Source: Triangularia verruculosa (Eukaryota > Ascomycota > Sordariomycetes > Sordariales > Podosporaceae). Taken from it: a DNA stretch of 64,000 nt. Position 1 is the first letter of the stretch. Every line of letters starts with the position of its first letter. Shown here piece after piece: positions 34,775-45,267 of this stretch. The stretch is taken from assembly GCA_033296885.1 (NCBI GenBank), contig MU863900.1, positions 124,001-188,000 of the forward strand, in the 5' to 3' direction. The notes under the pieces are model-generated. The model saw only the letters and a program-made list of their open reading frames with translations, was not told where the DNA came from and made no database searches. A program made the translations under genes and the position numbers.

Positions 34775-35971
34775 ATGGTATTTTATGGTCATGTGTTCAA
34801 GGACACAACCGGACAATACCTTTTTATTTGTCCGCTAGGGACCGGTGCCACCTGTCGAGCTGACCTAGTCCGCCACATAGGAACGGGAGAATATCGAGTT
34901 CGTAAGGTCCTCCACCGACGTGTTACAACTGGCAAGGAACTGCCTCGCAGCACGAGATACACACTGGACCCAGAGATCAAAGCCATCATCCAGTTCAACA
35001 ACGAGGTGGCCATCGTTGACCTTCTCCAAAAGAGCGCGGAGGGAAAGCAGGTCAAGATCCCCACCCTGGTCTCCCACTCTACTCATGTCGACGAGAGGAA
35101 GGGCAAATACTCGCGAGTCTCGTACTGGTCGTTGAGCAACGGCGGTGACCTCGATTCCTTCATCCTCGACTATGACTGGATCATTCCACGGCCATTCATT
35201 CTTCAGTTCCTCAGCCAGATCCTCACGACTCTCCACCACCTATACACGGCCCATCACGACAGCCTTGGTCCCATCATCCACAACGACTGTCATGCGGGTA
35301 ACATCCTCCTCCACTACCCCAACGGCCAGACCCGAGTCCCTGAATTTCACCTGATTGACTTTGGCCTCGCGACCCCATTATCCCGAGCCCCGATCGCCGA
35401 AAAAAATGACTTTCTGCTTCCAACACCTGGCAAACCAGTTGACTGGGATATCCCCGGGGTTCTGAATACTCTCGATAAGCTGCTCGCCACTTGGCCCCCA
35501 CAGTACCAATCTTTTCTTCGTTCCAGAGGAGACCCCGTTGGCGTTGCCTACCATCTTCTCTCGGACTTGGACCGTCGATTTCAAAATCTGGTTCTCCGAC
35601 ATAGTAAATACACCAATGCGGCGAGGGACTTGCCGCAGCACTTGACCCTTCCCGATCTGCGGCCCGTCATCGACTTTGTCAACAGCAGTCCGGTGACGTC
35701 GGACTTTGAAGGGGTAGAGATGAAAGGATTCACACTACACAGTGAGACATACCGCGACATGTGCGATCCTGTTTCATCGATACCTCGAGCCTACTACACA
35801 GTGGACGAGATTCAGCATACCACAGACTTGCCCGGGCCGTGGCACATTGGCCGTCTGGACAAAAGGGGCCGGGTGCTTGATCTCCTGGCGGTCCAAAAGA
35901 AAGATACATTCCACCGCCCAAACGAAGGGAATGACAACAGCGACACTGACTCGGCCTGGGGTGAGGGCTGA
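34775..35971 (+). CDS. Protein kinase-like fold protein
   Basis: Single-exon 398-residue ORF with the first in-frame ATG at 34775. The catalytic-loop signature HNDCHAGNILL (codons at about 35278-35310) replaces HRDxKxxN but keeps Asp and Asn. DFGLATP follows with the metal-binding Asp. An RKVL segment (possible ATP-Lys) and an NNEVAIVDLL helix (possible partner Glu) precede it, so the minimum kinase set appears present. The HNDCHAGN form, with Cys-His-Ala instead of Lys in the loop, resembles atypical fungal kinases or aminoglycoside/choline-kinase-like proteins. The C-terminus is acidic (NDNSDTDSAW). Activity is plausible but not shown. Confidence 0.78.
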   Translation: MVFYGHVFKDTTGQYLFICPLGTGATCRADLVRHIGTGEYRVRKVLHRRVTTGKELPRSTRYTLDPEIKAIIQFNNEVAIVDLLQKSAEGKQVKIPTLVSHSTHVDERKGKYSRVSYWSLSNGGDLDSFILDYDWIIPRPFILQFLSQILTTLHHLYTAHHDSLGPIIHNDCHAGNILLHYPNGQTRVPEFHLIDFGLATPLSRAPIAEKNDFLLPTPGKPVDWDIPGVLNTLDKLLATWPPQYQSFLRSRGDPVGVAYHLLSDLDRRFQNLVLRHSKYTNAARDLPQHLTLPDLRPVIDFVNSSPVTSDFEGVEMKGFTLHSETYRDMCDPVSSIPRAYYTVDEIQHTTDLPGPWHIGRLDKRGRVLDLLAVQKKDTFHRPNEGNDNSDTDSAWGEG

Positions 35972-36174
35972 GGGTGTGTGTGGTTAGATAAGAACACGGA
36001 TCGAGGACAAAGGAAGTGATAGCGATAGATGCGTATACAGAAAATGAGACACTGCGTGTGTCGAAATGTTCCACTCTTGGTGATCTAGAGTTTGGTGATA
36101 TTTGCTCTCATGATTCCTATAACAAGGCTTGCTTTAAAGACATCCAATGGAGAAACAACGGAGGGACGCGCAAC

Positions 36175-37243
36175 TCAGCGACCAGGCCTCTTAGGGCGGC
36201 CAAAGGCTTTCTTTACCTCTGCCTTTGGGTGCAGCTCTTCCAGAACGGTTGCCTCGCTCAGTTCGTCAATCTCTTCGACTTCAAATCTTTTCACAGGCTT
36301 CAGTTCAGCCTCTTTCTCAGCCGCTGCCAACACGGCGCGTTTCATAAGCGGGTACATCATCCGGAATTTGATGGCCTTGGTGCCTGGGGAGGCAGGGCAT
36401 GTGTAAAAGAACAGCAAGGGACTGCTCTCTTCCCCGTCATGTGTGTGTGTAAACTTGTAAAAGGTAAACCGGGGCTCTGTAGACGAAATTGTTTGTAGCA
36501 GTTCCGTGATCGAGGATGGGCTGGAGCTGTCTGGGACGAGTTCGACGGACTCGGCTTGGGGGTTGATTTTCTGCGTCGGAACAAGTCAGCGTCGGTCTGC
36601 CCATCTCGCTCAGGCAGGGGACGGAGGGCACACTCACCAACATAACTAGTGACCTGGGGCTTCCACTCCCAAGCTGCTTCAGCGCATCCAGTGCGTCTTC
36701 GGCGATAGGTATGGCCATGTTCTGGCTGAGATGGATCTCGCGCGTGCCAGTGCCTTGGCCAGCTTCCTGCTCTGCCTTTCTCACCGCACCCAGGCTCCTC
36801 TCCTCTTCCGTCAGGGGCGCCTCAAGGGCTGAATGAGCATCATGTTTATCGAAGCCGGCCGGCGTGAGGTCTTCGGGCGAGGTTGCAAAAAAGGTCTCCC
36901 TGAAATGCTCCGTGCCCAGCTCGCGAACTAGAGTGCGCTCAGTCGAGGCAAAGAGCATCTTTTGGCGAACAGGAGCCGTGTCTGGAACGTAGGTCACCTT
37001 CAGGAGCGCCGGACTGGAGGGATATCGGCGAAGAATTACGTAGAGAGCCTCATTGGGCTTGATGTGGGGCCGAAGGAGGGTGTTGACATTGTCGGCGAAG
37101 GAGGCGCCGGGAGACGAGGTCAGGAGCTGAAGGGGCTGGAGCTTCTCGGCGGAAATGGTGACAAGGAGGCCAAAGTGGGAGTCGGAAGCGAGGAACTCGC
37201 TGAATTGGGAGACCAGCTCCCGGGAGGCGGAGATGCCGGACTG
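36175..37243 (-). CDS. twf1: Twinfilin (two ADF-homology domains)
   Basis: Actin-monomer-binding protein with two ADF-H domains, which sequesters G-actin and caps filament ends. Exons 37243-36638 and 36570-36175 (67-nt intron, phase 0) give 333 residues. It starts MQSGISASREL, the family's typical N-terminus; an in-frame upstream codon at 37264 is not ATG. Domain 1 spans about residues 5-135 (FGLLVTISAEKLQ; ALYVILRRYPS; VRQKMLFASTERTLVRELG). Domain 2 spans about 170-300 (REIHLSQNMAIPIAEDALDAL; FTFYKFTH; KFRMMYPLMKRAVL). A short KKAFGRPKRPGR basic tail ends the protein, as in other twinfilins where it binds phosphoinositides. Confidence 0.93.
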
Positions 37244-38552
37244 CATTATGGGCAGGTAGAGCAACAGACGGCGTTGGTGATGCTCAGGTAAAGTTGTGAT
37301 GGTTGGAGGTTGGGCTGAGCTCCAAGATCGGGGATCCAGGAGCTAGGTGGGGCACCAGCACAGGGCCAGGCAGGGAACGACGGCACATACAGTACATGGA
37401 CAGGGGAGACTTACAGTGGGGTGGTGGGGGAGCCAGCCCGGAACAGATGGAGGTCCGTGCCCTGACACCTGGACTACTTTAGTGTACACTGTACAGGACT
37501 TGTCGACTTTTTCCAAGTTCCAACCAAGGTTGTGCTTGGCAACGTCCCCGTCAGGTTTCCATCCCCCATACCGAACCGACATCATCATGAATCCGGGAGC
37601 ATTTACACGCTCTCCAAGAGCCTCTCACCTCCGGATCAGACGCCAATAGCGCCGTCTGCAGCACCGCATCTGGCCATATCTGCTGATTCTCCGTGTCACC
37701 CTCCCTCACAGCGTGCAAAGAGAGAGATCAATTTCCCGATTGGGGTGCTGCCGTGTCTCTTCAAGTCTGTCCTGGTCTAGACCCTTCTGGAAGCCAAACG
37801 CCGCACGCTGCGAGAAGATGCAGGCGCTTTCGCCTTCTTTCTTCCTGTCTTCCATCTTCAACCTCATGTGTACATTCACAAGGCCCAGCAATGGCCGTTG
37901 CCTTGTTACATCGGGAGCCTGGGCTTCGACTCAGTTCGACATGTTTTCGATGGACTGCTGTACATCAGGGACAATGAAATCATTTTATTCCCCTAGCTCG
38001 CACATGACCTTGTCCAATGCATGTTTCCATGGCCCTCGCTGACCACAGTGATGATAGGTATGTAAACGAGGGGCGTGGAGCAGCATCTCATCAGACAATT
38101 GACGGAATCTCTTCCGGAACATTCGCAAGCCAGGCACACCCAACCTCTTCGACGGCCTTGACCAACCATAGCAAGACGGGAGATACTCCGTAGCGTCGTG
38201 AATGGATCAACAGCCCTGTCTGGACACTGTCCCATACATACATAGCACTTGGATCCATTCAGACCCTACACCGGTCTCTCCTCTCCCATTATACCCCCCC
38301 TCCGCCCCTCCCCCCCCCCTCTCTGCCCCCCTACCTAGCCCCCTCCACTCCAGTCTCCAAAAACCAAGGTCAAACGGGGCCGTTGAGTGCTGCAGGTGCC
38401 AGCCCTGCTGCCGGGGGCGGACCATTCACTCCCTGGGCCGGTTCTCCTGATAATTTTGCTCCCATTGTTTTCTCTCCCGCCTGTCCGAAGTATACCTCGA
38501 CTATCCAGCCGTGTCAGCCTGTTCGATACTGGGGGGTTTCTCCAGTGAATCC
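37244..38552. promoter_or_regulatory. Divergent upstream region with C/T tract
   Basis: This 1.3-kb gap lies between twinfilin and the Zn2Cys6 regulator. A strong C/T-only tract lies at about 38290-38345, with long runs of C, shortly before the regulator start; such tracts often mark fungal core promoters. No gene is recognised. Confidence 0.5.
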
Positions 38553-41215
38553 ATGGCAACGCCGCCGTCCCACAGGCCTTTGAGGGCCCTTCTTCCCGCA
38601 GACACCGGGGAAGCTGGGGGCGAGCGTGGGGCCAAGGCATTATCCTCTTCGTCGAGTCTCGGGCCTCGACAAACGTCAGTTGAGCTGGCACCCCGTCGGC
38701 GCACCGCAAGAGCCGCCTGTATTGAATGTCGGAAGCGTAAAACAAAGGCAAGAAACCACCACGAGCAAGGAGTCTTGTACTCTGTTTGACTCTGTGTCTG
38801 CTAACATGTGACTTGGCTGTCAGTGTACCGCTGAGCGGCCTCGCTGCAATGAATGTACACGCCGGAATTCACACTGCGAATACGACGCGGGTGGAGATGA
38901 GACCCCAGGCAAAGCACTGAAGCGACGCTTTGTGGACTTGGAGGACAAGGTCAACATCTACGAGCAGGTTTATGCCATTCTCAGGTCTCGTCCTCAGCAC
39001 GAGGCCAACTCGGTCTTCAAACGAATCCGAACAGGCGACGATCCTCAGAGCATCCTTCGTCAGGTCGAGCATGGCGACTTGCTCCTCCAGCTCCGGGTCG
39101 TCCCCGAGTCCCGATACCGTTACGAATTCCCGTTCATGTCCCCGCTGCCGGCCCGGCTTCAAACACCGGACAATCCATATCTAGGATCTCTTATCTACGA
39201 GTCGGAGATCGGGCGACCTGGCTCTCCAGCCAAATCGCCAAAGGGGAAGGGGAAACAGCCACAGACCGCACGTTCAGCAAGTGAGGAGTCTACCACCAAG
39301 GGTCCCGGCCCCTACGTGAAGCCTTTTCACGCTGCTGAGGTGCATGACCCTCTCATTGACTCGGTTGAGCCGTCGAAATGGACCGCTGTCACCACGGACA
39401 ACAACCTCCTTCGAAGTCTGTTGCGGTCATATTTCCTCCACGAGTACCAATGGTTCTCGGCCTTCCAAAAAGATTACTTTCTCTCGGACATGGATTCGGA
39501 TCGCCGTCAATTCTGTTCGCCTCTGCTGGTCAATGCCGTGCTTGCTCTTGCTTGCGTAAGTTGACCGGAGCGTTTTCTGCCGCCCAAAACTCTGCAAACA
39601 AACTGACATGGCCGTCCGTCTGCAGCACGGTTACCGAGATTTGCCAGATCGAGCTGAGTTTTGGAACCCTCAGACACTTGGCTATGGCTTCCTTACCGAG
39701 GCCAAGAGACATTGGGAGTTGGAACAAGCGGGAAGCAGAAGCAAACTGACAACCATTCAAGCTGCCATCATTCTCAATATCGTCTACAACTTGAATGCCA
39801 TGGTGAAGCTTGGGTGGCAGTACACGTTGCAGGCTATTGAGATGGCGCACAAAATGAAGCTGTTTCAGAGACCTGAGAACTGGGAGATCATGAGTCCAAA
39901 GTTGAGAGCTGGACGAGCTTTCACCGCTTGGAGTCTGTTTGGGTGGCAAAGGTATGCGACTTTACGTCAAGTCGTTTTCCATCCCTCTTGTCAGCTGAGA
40001 TGAGCGCTAACATCTCGAGTTGTAGCCACTGCACTTACCATCTATTCGTAAAACCACTGCTTGACAGCCCTCCTGATGTGCCACTGCCGAGTGTTGCTGA
40101 AGAACCAGGTTGGTATGGCGAGGTGTGGCTCAAGTATCCCCTTGAAGGCATCTTGTATCCAAGTCATTATGCCGAGTTTCACAAGGCCAAGACCGAGTTT
40201 CGGGTAATCTTGAACGACGTTTCAAAGTCATTCCACGGGGAGCCTGGGCAGAATCACCCTCCACCTCCAAGGTCCAAGATCGCTGAGCTGTACTGGAGGT
40301 TGAAAGCATGGTATGCGGCGCTGCCCGAATCACTCTCTCCTAGGATGATTGTGTTCACTTCTCAAATGAAGTTACAGTAAGAGTTTCCTTGTCTAAAACT
40401 TTACTGGACACGGCTGGATGACTGACGTGCTTGACTGCAGCATGCATTATCACCATGTGATCATTACCATGCTGCAAAGCCTCATGGCCAGCACGCGAGA
40501 TGCTTCGAGTACGACTTCCACAACTTCTCTGACCCCAGCACCAGCAGTCGCTGCACCATCACAAAAGATTTTTGCCATTTCATCGCTTTTGAATAGTGAT
40601 CCACCATCAGAGCCACCGGTACCGCCACTTCCACCACTCCAGGCCACCTTTTCCTTACATCGGACACACTACGAGACTCTGCTCAGACTGTATTATCTTC
40701 GCCATGGCTTCGAGGCCCTTGACACGTTTATCATGGTGTCGCTCATGACCATTGCATTCATTACGACCAAGGAACTCGAGATCATTCGTCTTTCTCCCCA
40801 GTCGACATCGAACGAGCAGAAGGAAGAGATTGACTCGTTGCGAGCGACCCTTGTGCTCTGTACTAAAGGTCTGTACGACCAAGGGAAGAACTACTACCTC
40901 TCACAGACACTATTCCGTGCAGTGCGAGGGGGGATGCATGTTGACGAGAAAGAGTTGCTCCGCGAGTATGCCTCTCTCCCTGAAGAGGAGGACAGCAAGG
41001 ATGCCAGAATGAGGGAAGAATTGGTCCAAAGACTATGGCCGCATCCTCACCCCCGGGTGGAGACCGACAGCCAAGAGGAGGTCGAGATGGAGCATGAACC
41101 CGAGGCCGCGCCGGAGGGACAAGAAGCATGGAAAGTGCTGGATGGGTTGCTGAAGGAGTATGGGGAGGTCAGGATGGAGGCGCCAGAGAGCGGCGACTCG
41201 GAAGATCAAGGATAG
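38553..41215 (+). CDS. Zn2Cys6 fungal transcription factor
   Basis: Five exons: 38553-38747, 38824-39555, 39626-39951, 40026-40376 and 40441-41215, giving 792 residues. The Zn2Cys6 binuclear cluster spans exon 1-2: CIECRKRKTK joined to CTAERPRCNECTRRNSHC, six Cys in the right spacing, preceded by a basic RRRTARA. The first intron has a GC donor (GCAAGA..GTCAG), the others GT..AG; without the GC splice the cluster would be lost, so it must be used. A linker helix (ALKRRFVDLEDKVNIYEQVY) may dimerise. Residues about 220-600 form the fungal-specific middle homology region (LLRSYFLHEYQWFSAFQKD; RAGRAFTAWSLFGWQ). The C-terminus is acidic (EEVEMEHEPEAAPEG), possibly activating. Target genes cannot be inferred. 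Confidence 0.93.
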
Positions 41216-41750
41216 GCCAGTGATCGGCAGATACACGACCATGTAAGTTCGTTCCTTGAGACACTGAGGCGAAGATGCATCCCGAATCTGGGTATTTATC
41301 CACTATTTATGACAATGAAATATTCAGATGCATGCTGGTCGTGAACCTCGATGTGTTACCTCTCTCTCTTCATCGACTGATGTTTCCCTTCTCTGTGGAT
41401 GCCTGAATAAAGTCATTTCGTCGGCGCAGCGCCATTGGCTCGAGCATCCTTCAAACCGGGGTCGTGGGACTTGTGCTCGCTACGCCATCATGACTGCCAA
41501 TCACAGAGGGACCCTGGAAATAGCGCCGTTGTAGTTTTTGCTTGGCTGGACGGGCACCACCCAGCTGGGTAAGGGGTCCAGGCTACCAGGGAGCAATAAC
41601 ACGGTGACTCCCCGTTCGTGTTCGTGGGGTTTTCAGATATCATCTCGTGTTGGTTCGCCTCACAGCCGCTCGCTTTTGAGACTTTGTCGCCCTTTTCTCT
41701 CGACCCGAGCCCCCCTCATCATGTCAAGATAGCATTGGATCTGTCTCATC
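41216..41750. other. Intergenic region
   Basis: It holds the 3' flank of the regulator and the promoter side of the protease-like gene. Nothing else is recognised. Confidence 0.45.
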
Positions 41751-43888
41751 ATGGCGCCAGCTTACACTCGTTTATCGACATTTGCGATCTCGCTCTTGGC
41801 AGCCAGTGCAACCACCGTCGCACACGTGCTTCTTCCTTTTTCCCAGCACCGCCAACGTGGTGACGATGGCCACCAGATCTCTGCACGCAGCAATGGTGCC
41901 ACTCAGCTTTCACTGACCTCGGACTCATATGCCTACGTGGTGGATGCCGAGGTTGGTACGCCGGCGCAAAAGGTGAAGCTGCTGGTATCACCCAGTTCGG
42001 GCGATTCTTGGGTAATAAACAGTGAAGCAACTCAATGCGTGGGCTCTAGTCAATACAGGTACTGTTCTGACTATAACGAGCGGTACCCCTATGATCCAAC
42101 GGCATGGGGCGACCCGATTGGAACGCCCTGCACTAATGGGAGAGTGGTCATCCAGTCGGGCGATTGTCCCTGGGGATCTTGTAAGTTGTTCTTTTTTTGC
42201 CGCATTTTCGGCCTGCGCTGCATTCGACTGACATGACGATAGTTAATGCCAGTCTTTCGTCCACGTACCTGAGAGCCAACCATCGGTACTCAAGCTTTTA
42301 TCCGAATGCAGTCGACGGCGAGTCAGTCTCCGGTACCAACATGACAGACCATCTCAAGATCGGTGATCTCACAGTGGAGGACTACCCAATGGGTCTGGTG
42401 ACATCTGCTACTCGGTATATCGGGGTCCTCGGGCTTGGCTTCAACGATTCGGCATCATATTACTCGTCAGACTCGACGGGCAGGTACACGAACTTCATTG
42501 ACCGTCTCGTTCAGCAGGGCAAGAGCAAGTCACAAGCCTACAGCATGTGGCTAGATGATGCAGAAGGATCCTCGGGTGGCCTTCTGTTTGGAGCTGTGGA
42601 TAAGTCGAGATATACGGGCGATCTGGTCCGCATGTCGGGGAGAAACACATATATCTCTGGGAGCAGCCGCATGTTTGGAACCGTCATCAACAACATCAGC
42701 GGCACCAAGAGCGGCAAGGCATTGGCCGCTATTCGCACGCACGATTTTCCCCTGGACGCCTCCATCAGCCCAAGCCAAGTCTACTCCTACCTGCCGAGTT
42801 CGATAGCGGATCAAATAGCCGAAGCAGCTGGGGCGACTTGGAACACTACCTTGGGCGGGTTTGTGGTTTCCTGTGACGCGGGGGAAGCTGATGCGGTTCG
42901 GTACGAATTCCAACTTGGAGGATCAGGGGGCCCGGTTCTTCATGTCGAGACGAGCGATCTCATTGTCCCGTCCAGTATCGCCGTCGAACGCACCAGCAGC
43001 TCTTCAAGACTCGCCAATCCCAAAATCCAGATGCAGGCGAGCAACCTCTGCTATTTCGGCATCCAGAAACGGAGCACCGGTTACAGCTCTTCGTACTCGG
43101 ACGGATATGCCAACATTGGCAGTTCTCTCTTGCGACGCAGTTACCTTGTTTTCGACCTTAGTAACCACGAAATCGCCATTGCACAGGCCAAGTTCCCGTC
43201 CGGGGGAAACAAACCTTCGCCAGACATTGTGGCATTCGGTCGGCTGGGAGCTAGGGTTCCCGGTGCAAAATTCTTCCACGTTGACTGCACAAGCTCCTTC
43301 GGGTGTAGCGGTGATTCAAGTGGCGGCGATGAAGACGGCTTTAACAACGACGGGAGCGACGGTAGACCCGGTTCCGGCTCAAATAACAATGATCACTGGT
43401 CTAATAGGCAGACGGAGAGAGAAGAAGCCAGCGAGCGTCAACACTGGCAAGCGGTGGCTATTGGGCTGGGTGTCGGCGGTGGTGTTTTGTTCGCCGTTGC
43501 TCTTGTTGCGGCCATCGTTGTATGCCGGCGAATAAAGCGCGACGAGAAATCTTTGGATGAGGGCGGGGAGGGGAGCGATGTGAATTCCCCCAACGTGCCA
43601 GTGGGTGTTGCGCAGGCTGCGTCCATCAACAGGAGGTCTTCGCCGCCGGTTGTGCCGATGCCCGTGATTGAGGAGAAGCAGGAAACTACCGAGTCTACAC
43701 AACTGCCACCAGCCACCCAGCTACCGGCATTATCAGTATCGCTGCCGCCGCCGGAGACGCAGACATCAGATCGAAACTCGGTGGTGTCGGCGTTGTCCGC
43801 GGAGCCCGTCACGGTGCAGACACAGGCTCCAACTGACGAGTCTCGGTCTCCAGACAAAGGAAAGGGAAGAGAGATCCCCGAAAAGTAA
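41751..43888 (+). CDS. Membrane-anchored aspartic-protease-like protein, catalytic Asp missing
   Basis: A1 (pepsin-like) fold protein with a single membrane helix, exons 41751-42180 and 42243-43888 (62-nt intron), 691 residues. Signal peptide, then YAYVVDAEVGTPAQKVKLLVSPSSGDSWV: the place of the first catalytic DTGSS reads SPSSGDS, so Asp is replaced by Ser. The second site reads PLDASISPSQVYSYLP, which keeps Asp but in a weak DAS form. The fold is otherwise intact (YIGVLGLGFNDS; IGSSLLRRSYLVFDLSNHEIAIAQ). After a Gly/Ser/Asp linker comes a membrane helix (AVAIGLGVGGGVLFAVALVAAIVVC) and a 170-residue Pro/Ser-rich cytoplasmic tail. This resembles fungal yapsin-like surface proteins, but it is probably non-proteolytic; a binding or sensing role is my inference. 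Confidence 0.85.
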
Positions 43889-44407
43889 TACCCCGGAGAA
43901 ATGTGCAATATCTTCAGTAGCTATCAGACTTAATCCATAATCGAGATACCCCTTTTGCCATGCACTACCAGATGCATCTCTACACACACGCCCTGCTTCC
44001 CCATCCCCTCCATTCTATCTGTCATGCGCGCACGGAAAGATCCGCGTGCAACGTCATTGCATCAAACAAAGCTTGTTCAAAAAACAAGGACGCCCAGCAG
44101 CTGTGGCTTTGCCTGCCCGTCAGGGTACTTCCCGTCATGGCCAGTACTGACGTCATCGTGGCCCAGTTCGTCGACCACCACCCACGTCAACTCTTCTTTT
44201 CCCCTTCCCACAACCAACCGACCGTTGACGCAACAAGTGAACAAGGACCGTTGAGTTTTACGGTATAAAACAAACCGGCCTCGTCCCATCGGTCCACTCG
44301 GGACAATCCAAACCTATTCACTTTATCTCTCCACAAGGAACAGCCACTTACACGATAGATACCATCACCAAAACCAACAATAACCCAACACAGCAAACAA
44401 CAACAAA
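43889..44407. other. Intergenic region / promoter of small membrane protein
   Basis: It contains a TATAAAA box (listed separately) and a CA-rich 5' leader (AACACAGCAAACAACAACAAA) before the next ATG, typical of strongly expressed fungal genes. Confidence 0.5.
44264..44270 (+). promoter_or_regulatory. TATA box of the small membrane protein gene
   Basis: TATAAAA lies 138 bases upstream of the ATG at 44408; the A/C-rich leader between them has no ATG in front of the gene start. This is inferred from sequence only. Confidence 0.55.
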
Positions 44408-44809
44408 ATGGCCATCACCAACGCCGTCACCGACCTCATCTCCTCCTTCCTCGAGCTCTTCTCCTCCCTCTTCCACGCCGTCTTCACCATCGCTCATTCC
44501 TTCATCGCCGGCATCCTCGGCCTCTTCAACGGTTTCTTCATCTTCATCGGCGACATCTTCAAGGGCGTATTTGATGTCGTAGGTGGGGTCGGGAGGTTCC
44601 TTGCCGGTAAGATACCTGCCTCTTTCACCAGTACCCCTGCAAGGCTCGGAACTGACATGGGGGGCACTGCTGTTGATGCAGGCAACATCGTCATCTTGGG
44701 CCTCATTGCTGCTGCTGGGTATGCCTATGTTCGGTTCGCTGGCCAGCAGACGGGCAGGTCAGGGAGACCCGTCGCCAACGGTGTTGGGAAGGGGTTGAAG
44801 ACGCAGTAA
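44408..44809 (+). CDS. Small conserved fungal membrane protein
   Basis: A 75-nt intron (44607-44681: GTAAGA..GCAG, CTGAC branch) most likely splits the ORF into 44408-44606 and 44682-44809, giving 108 residues. Removing it joins RFLAG directly to NIVILGLIAAAGYAYVRF, a membrane helix. The intron is a multiple of three and has no stop, so its retention would add 25 polar residues. The N-terminal 60 residues are strongly hydrophobic and Phe-rich with two predicted membrane segments. The C-terminus is Gly/Arg/Lys-rich. No function is known. A TATA box and clean A/C-rich leader suggest strong expression. Confidence 0.75.
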   Translation: MAITNAVTDLISSFLELFSSLFHAVFTIAHSFIAGILGLFNGFFIFIGDIFKGVFDVVGGVGRFLAGKIPASFTSTPARLGTDMGGTAVDAGNIVILGLIAAAGYAYVRFAGQQTGRSGRPVANGVGKGLKTQ

Positions 44810-45267
44810 ATGTGGCAGGTCTACCAAAAGGCACTGCACACATGGAGGGTGGGCTTTAATGATCAACACCTTGAGGATGATGATGGCGTCCATTTCGGAT
44901 TTCTCTTAACTGTGTCATGATGGATTGTCTTGACTATGGGATTCTGGCGGGTCTTTGTTTTGCTTTTAGTGATACCTCTTGTTGTACAAATACGATTTCT
45001 TTGAACATTGAACACCACTGCATGGTTCCAACATGGAATGATGTATATATATGATACACAGTGACCATGTAAATGAGAAGCAACTGAAAACGTAACAAGC
45101 GGAGTATCAAAAACGCAAACAGCATACACACAACACCCGCTTATACAGTCTGGGCGTGCCAAGTCCCGCTCGCGATACCCAGCTGCCAAAATGCCCGCAA
45201 TGCTAAAATCCGTCTCCCGTTTCTTCTAACGCTCCCTCGCTATGCATGTCAAGTCATCATCAAATCA
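44810..45267. other. Intergenic region between converging genes
   Basis: 3' flanks of two converging genes. No gene is recognised. Confidence 0.5.
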
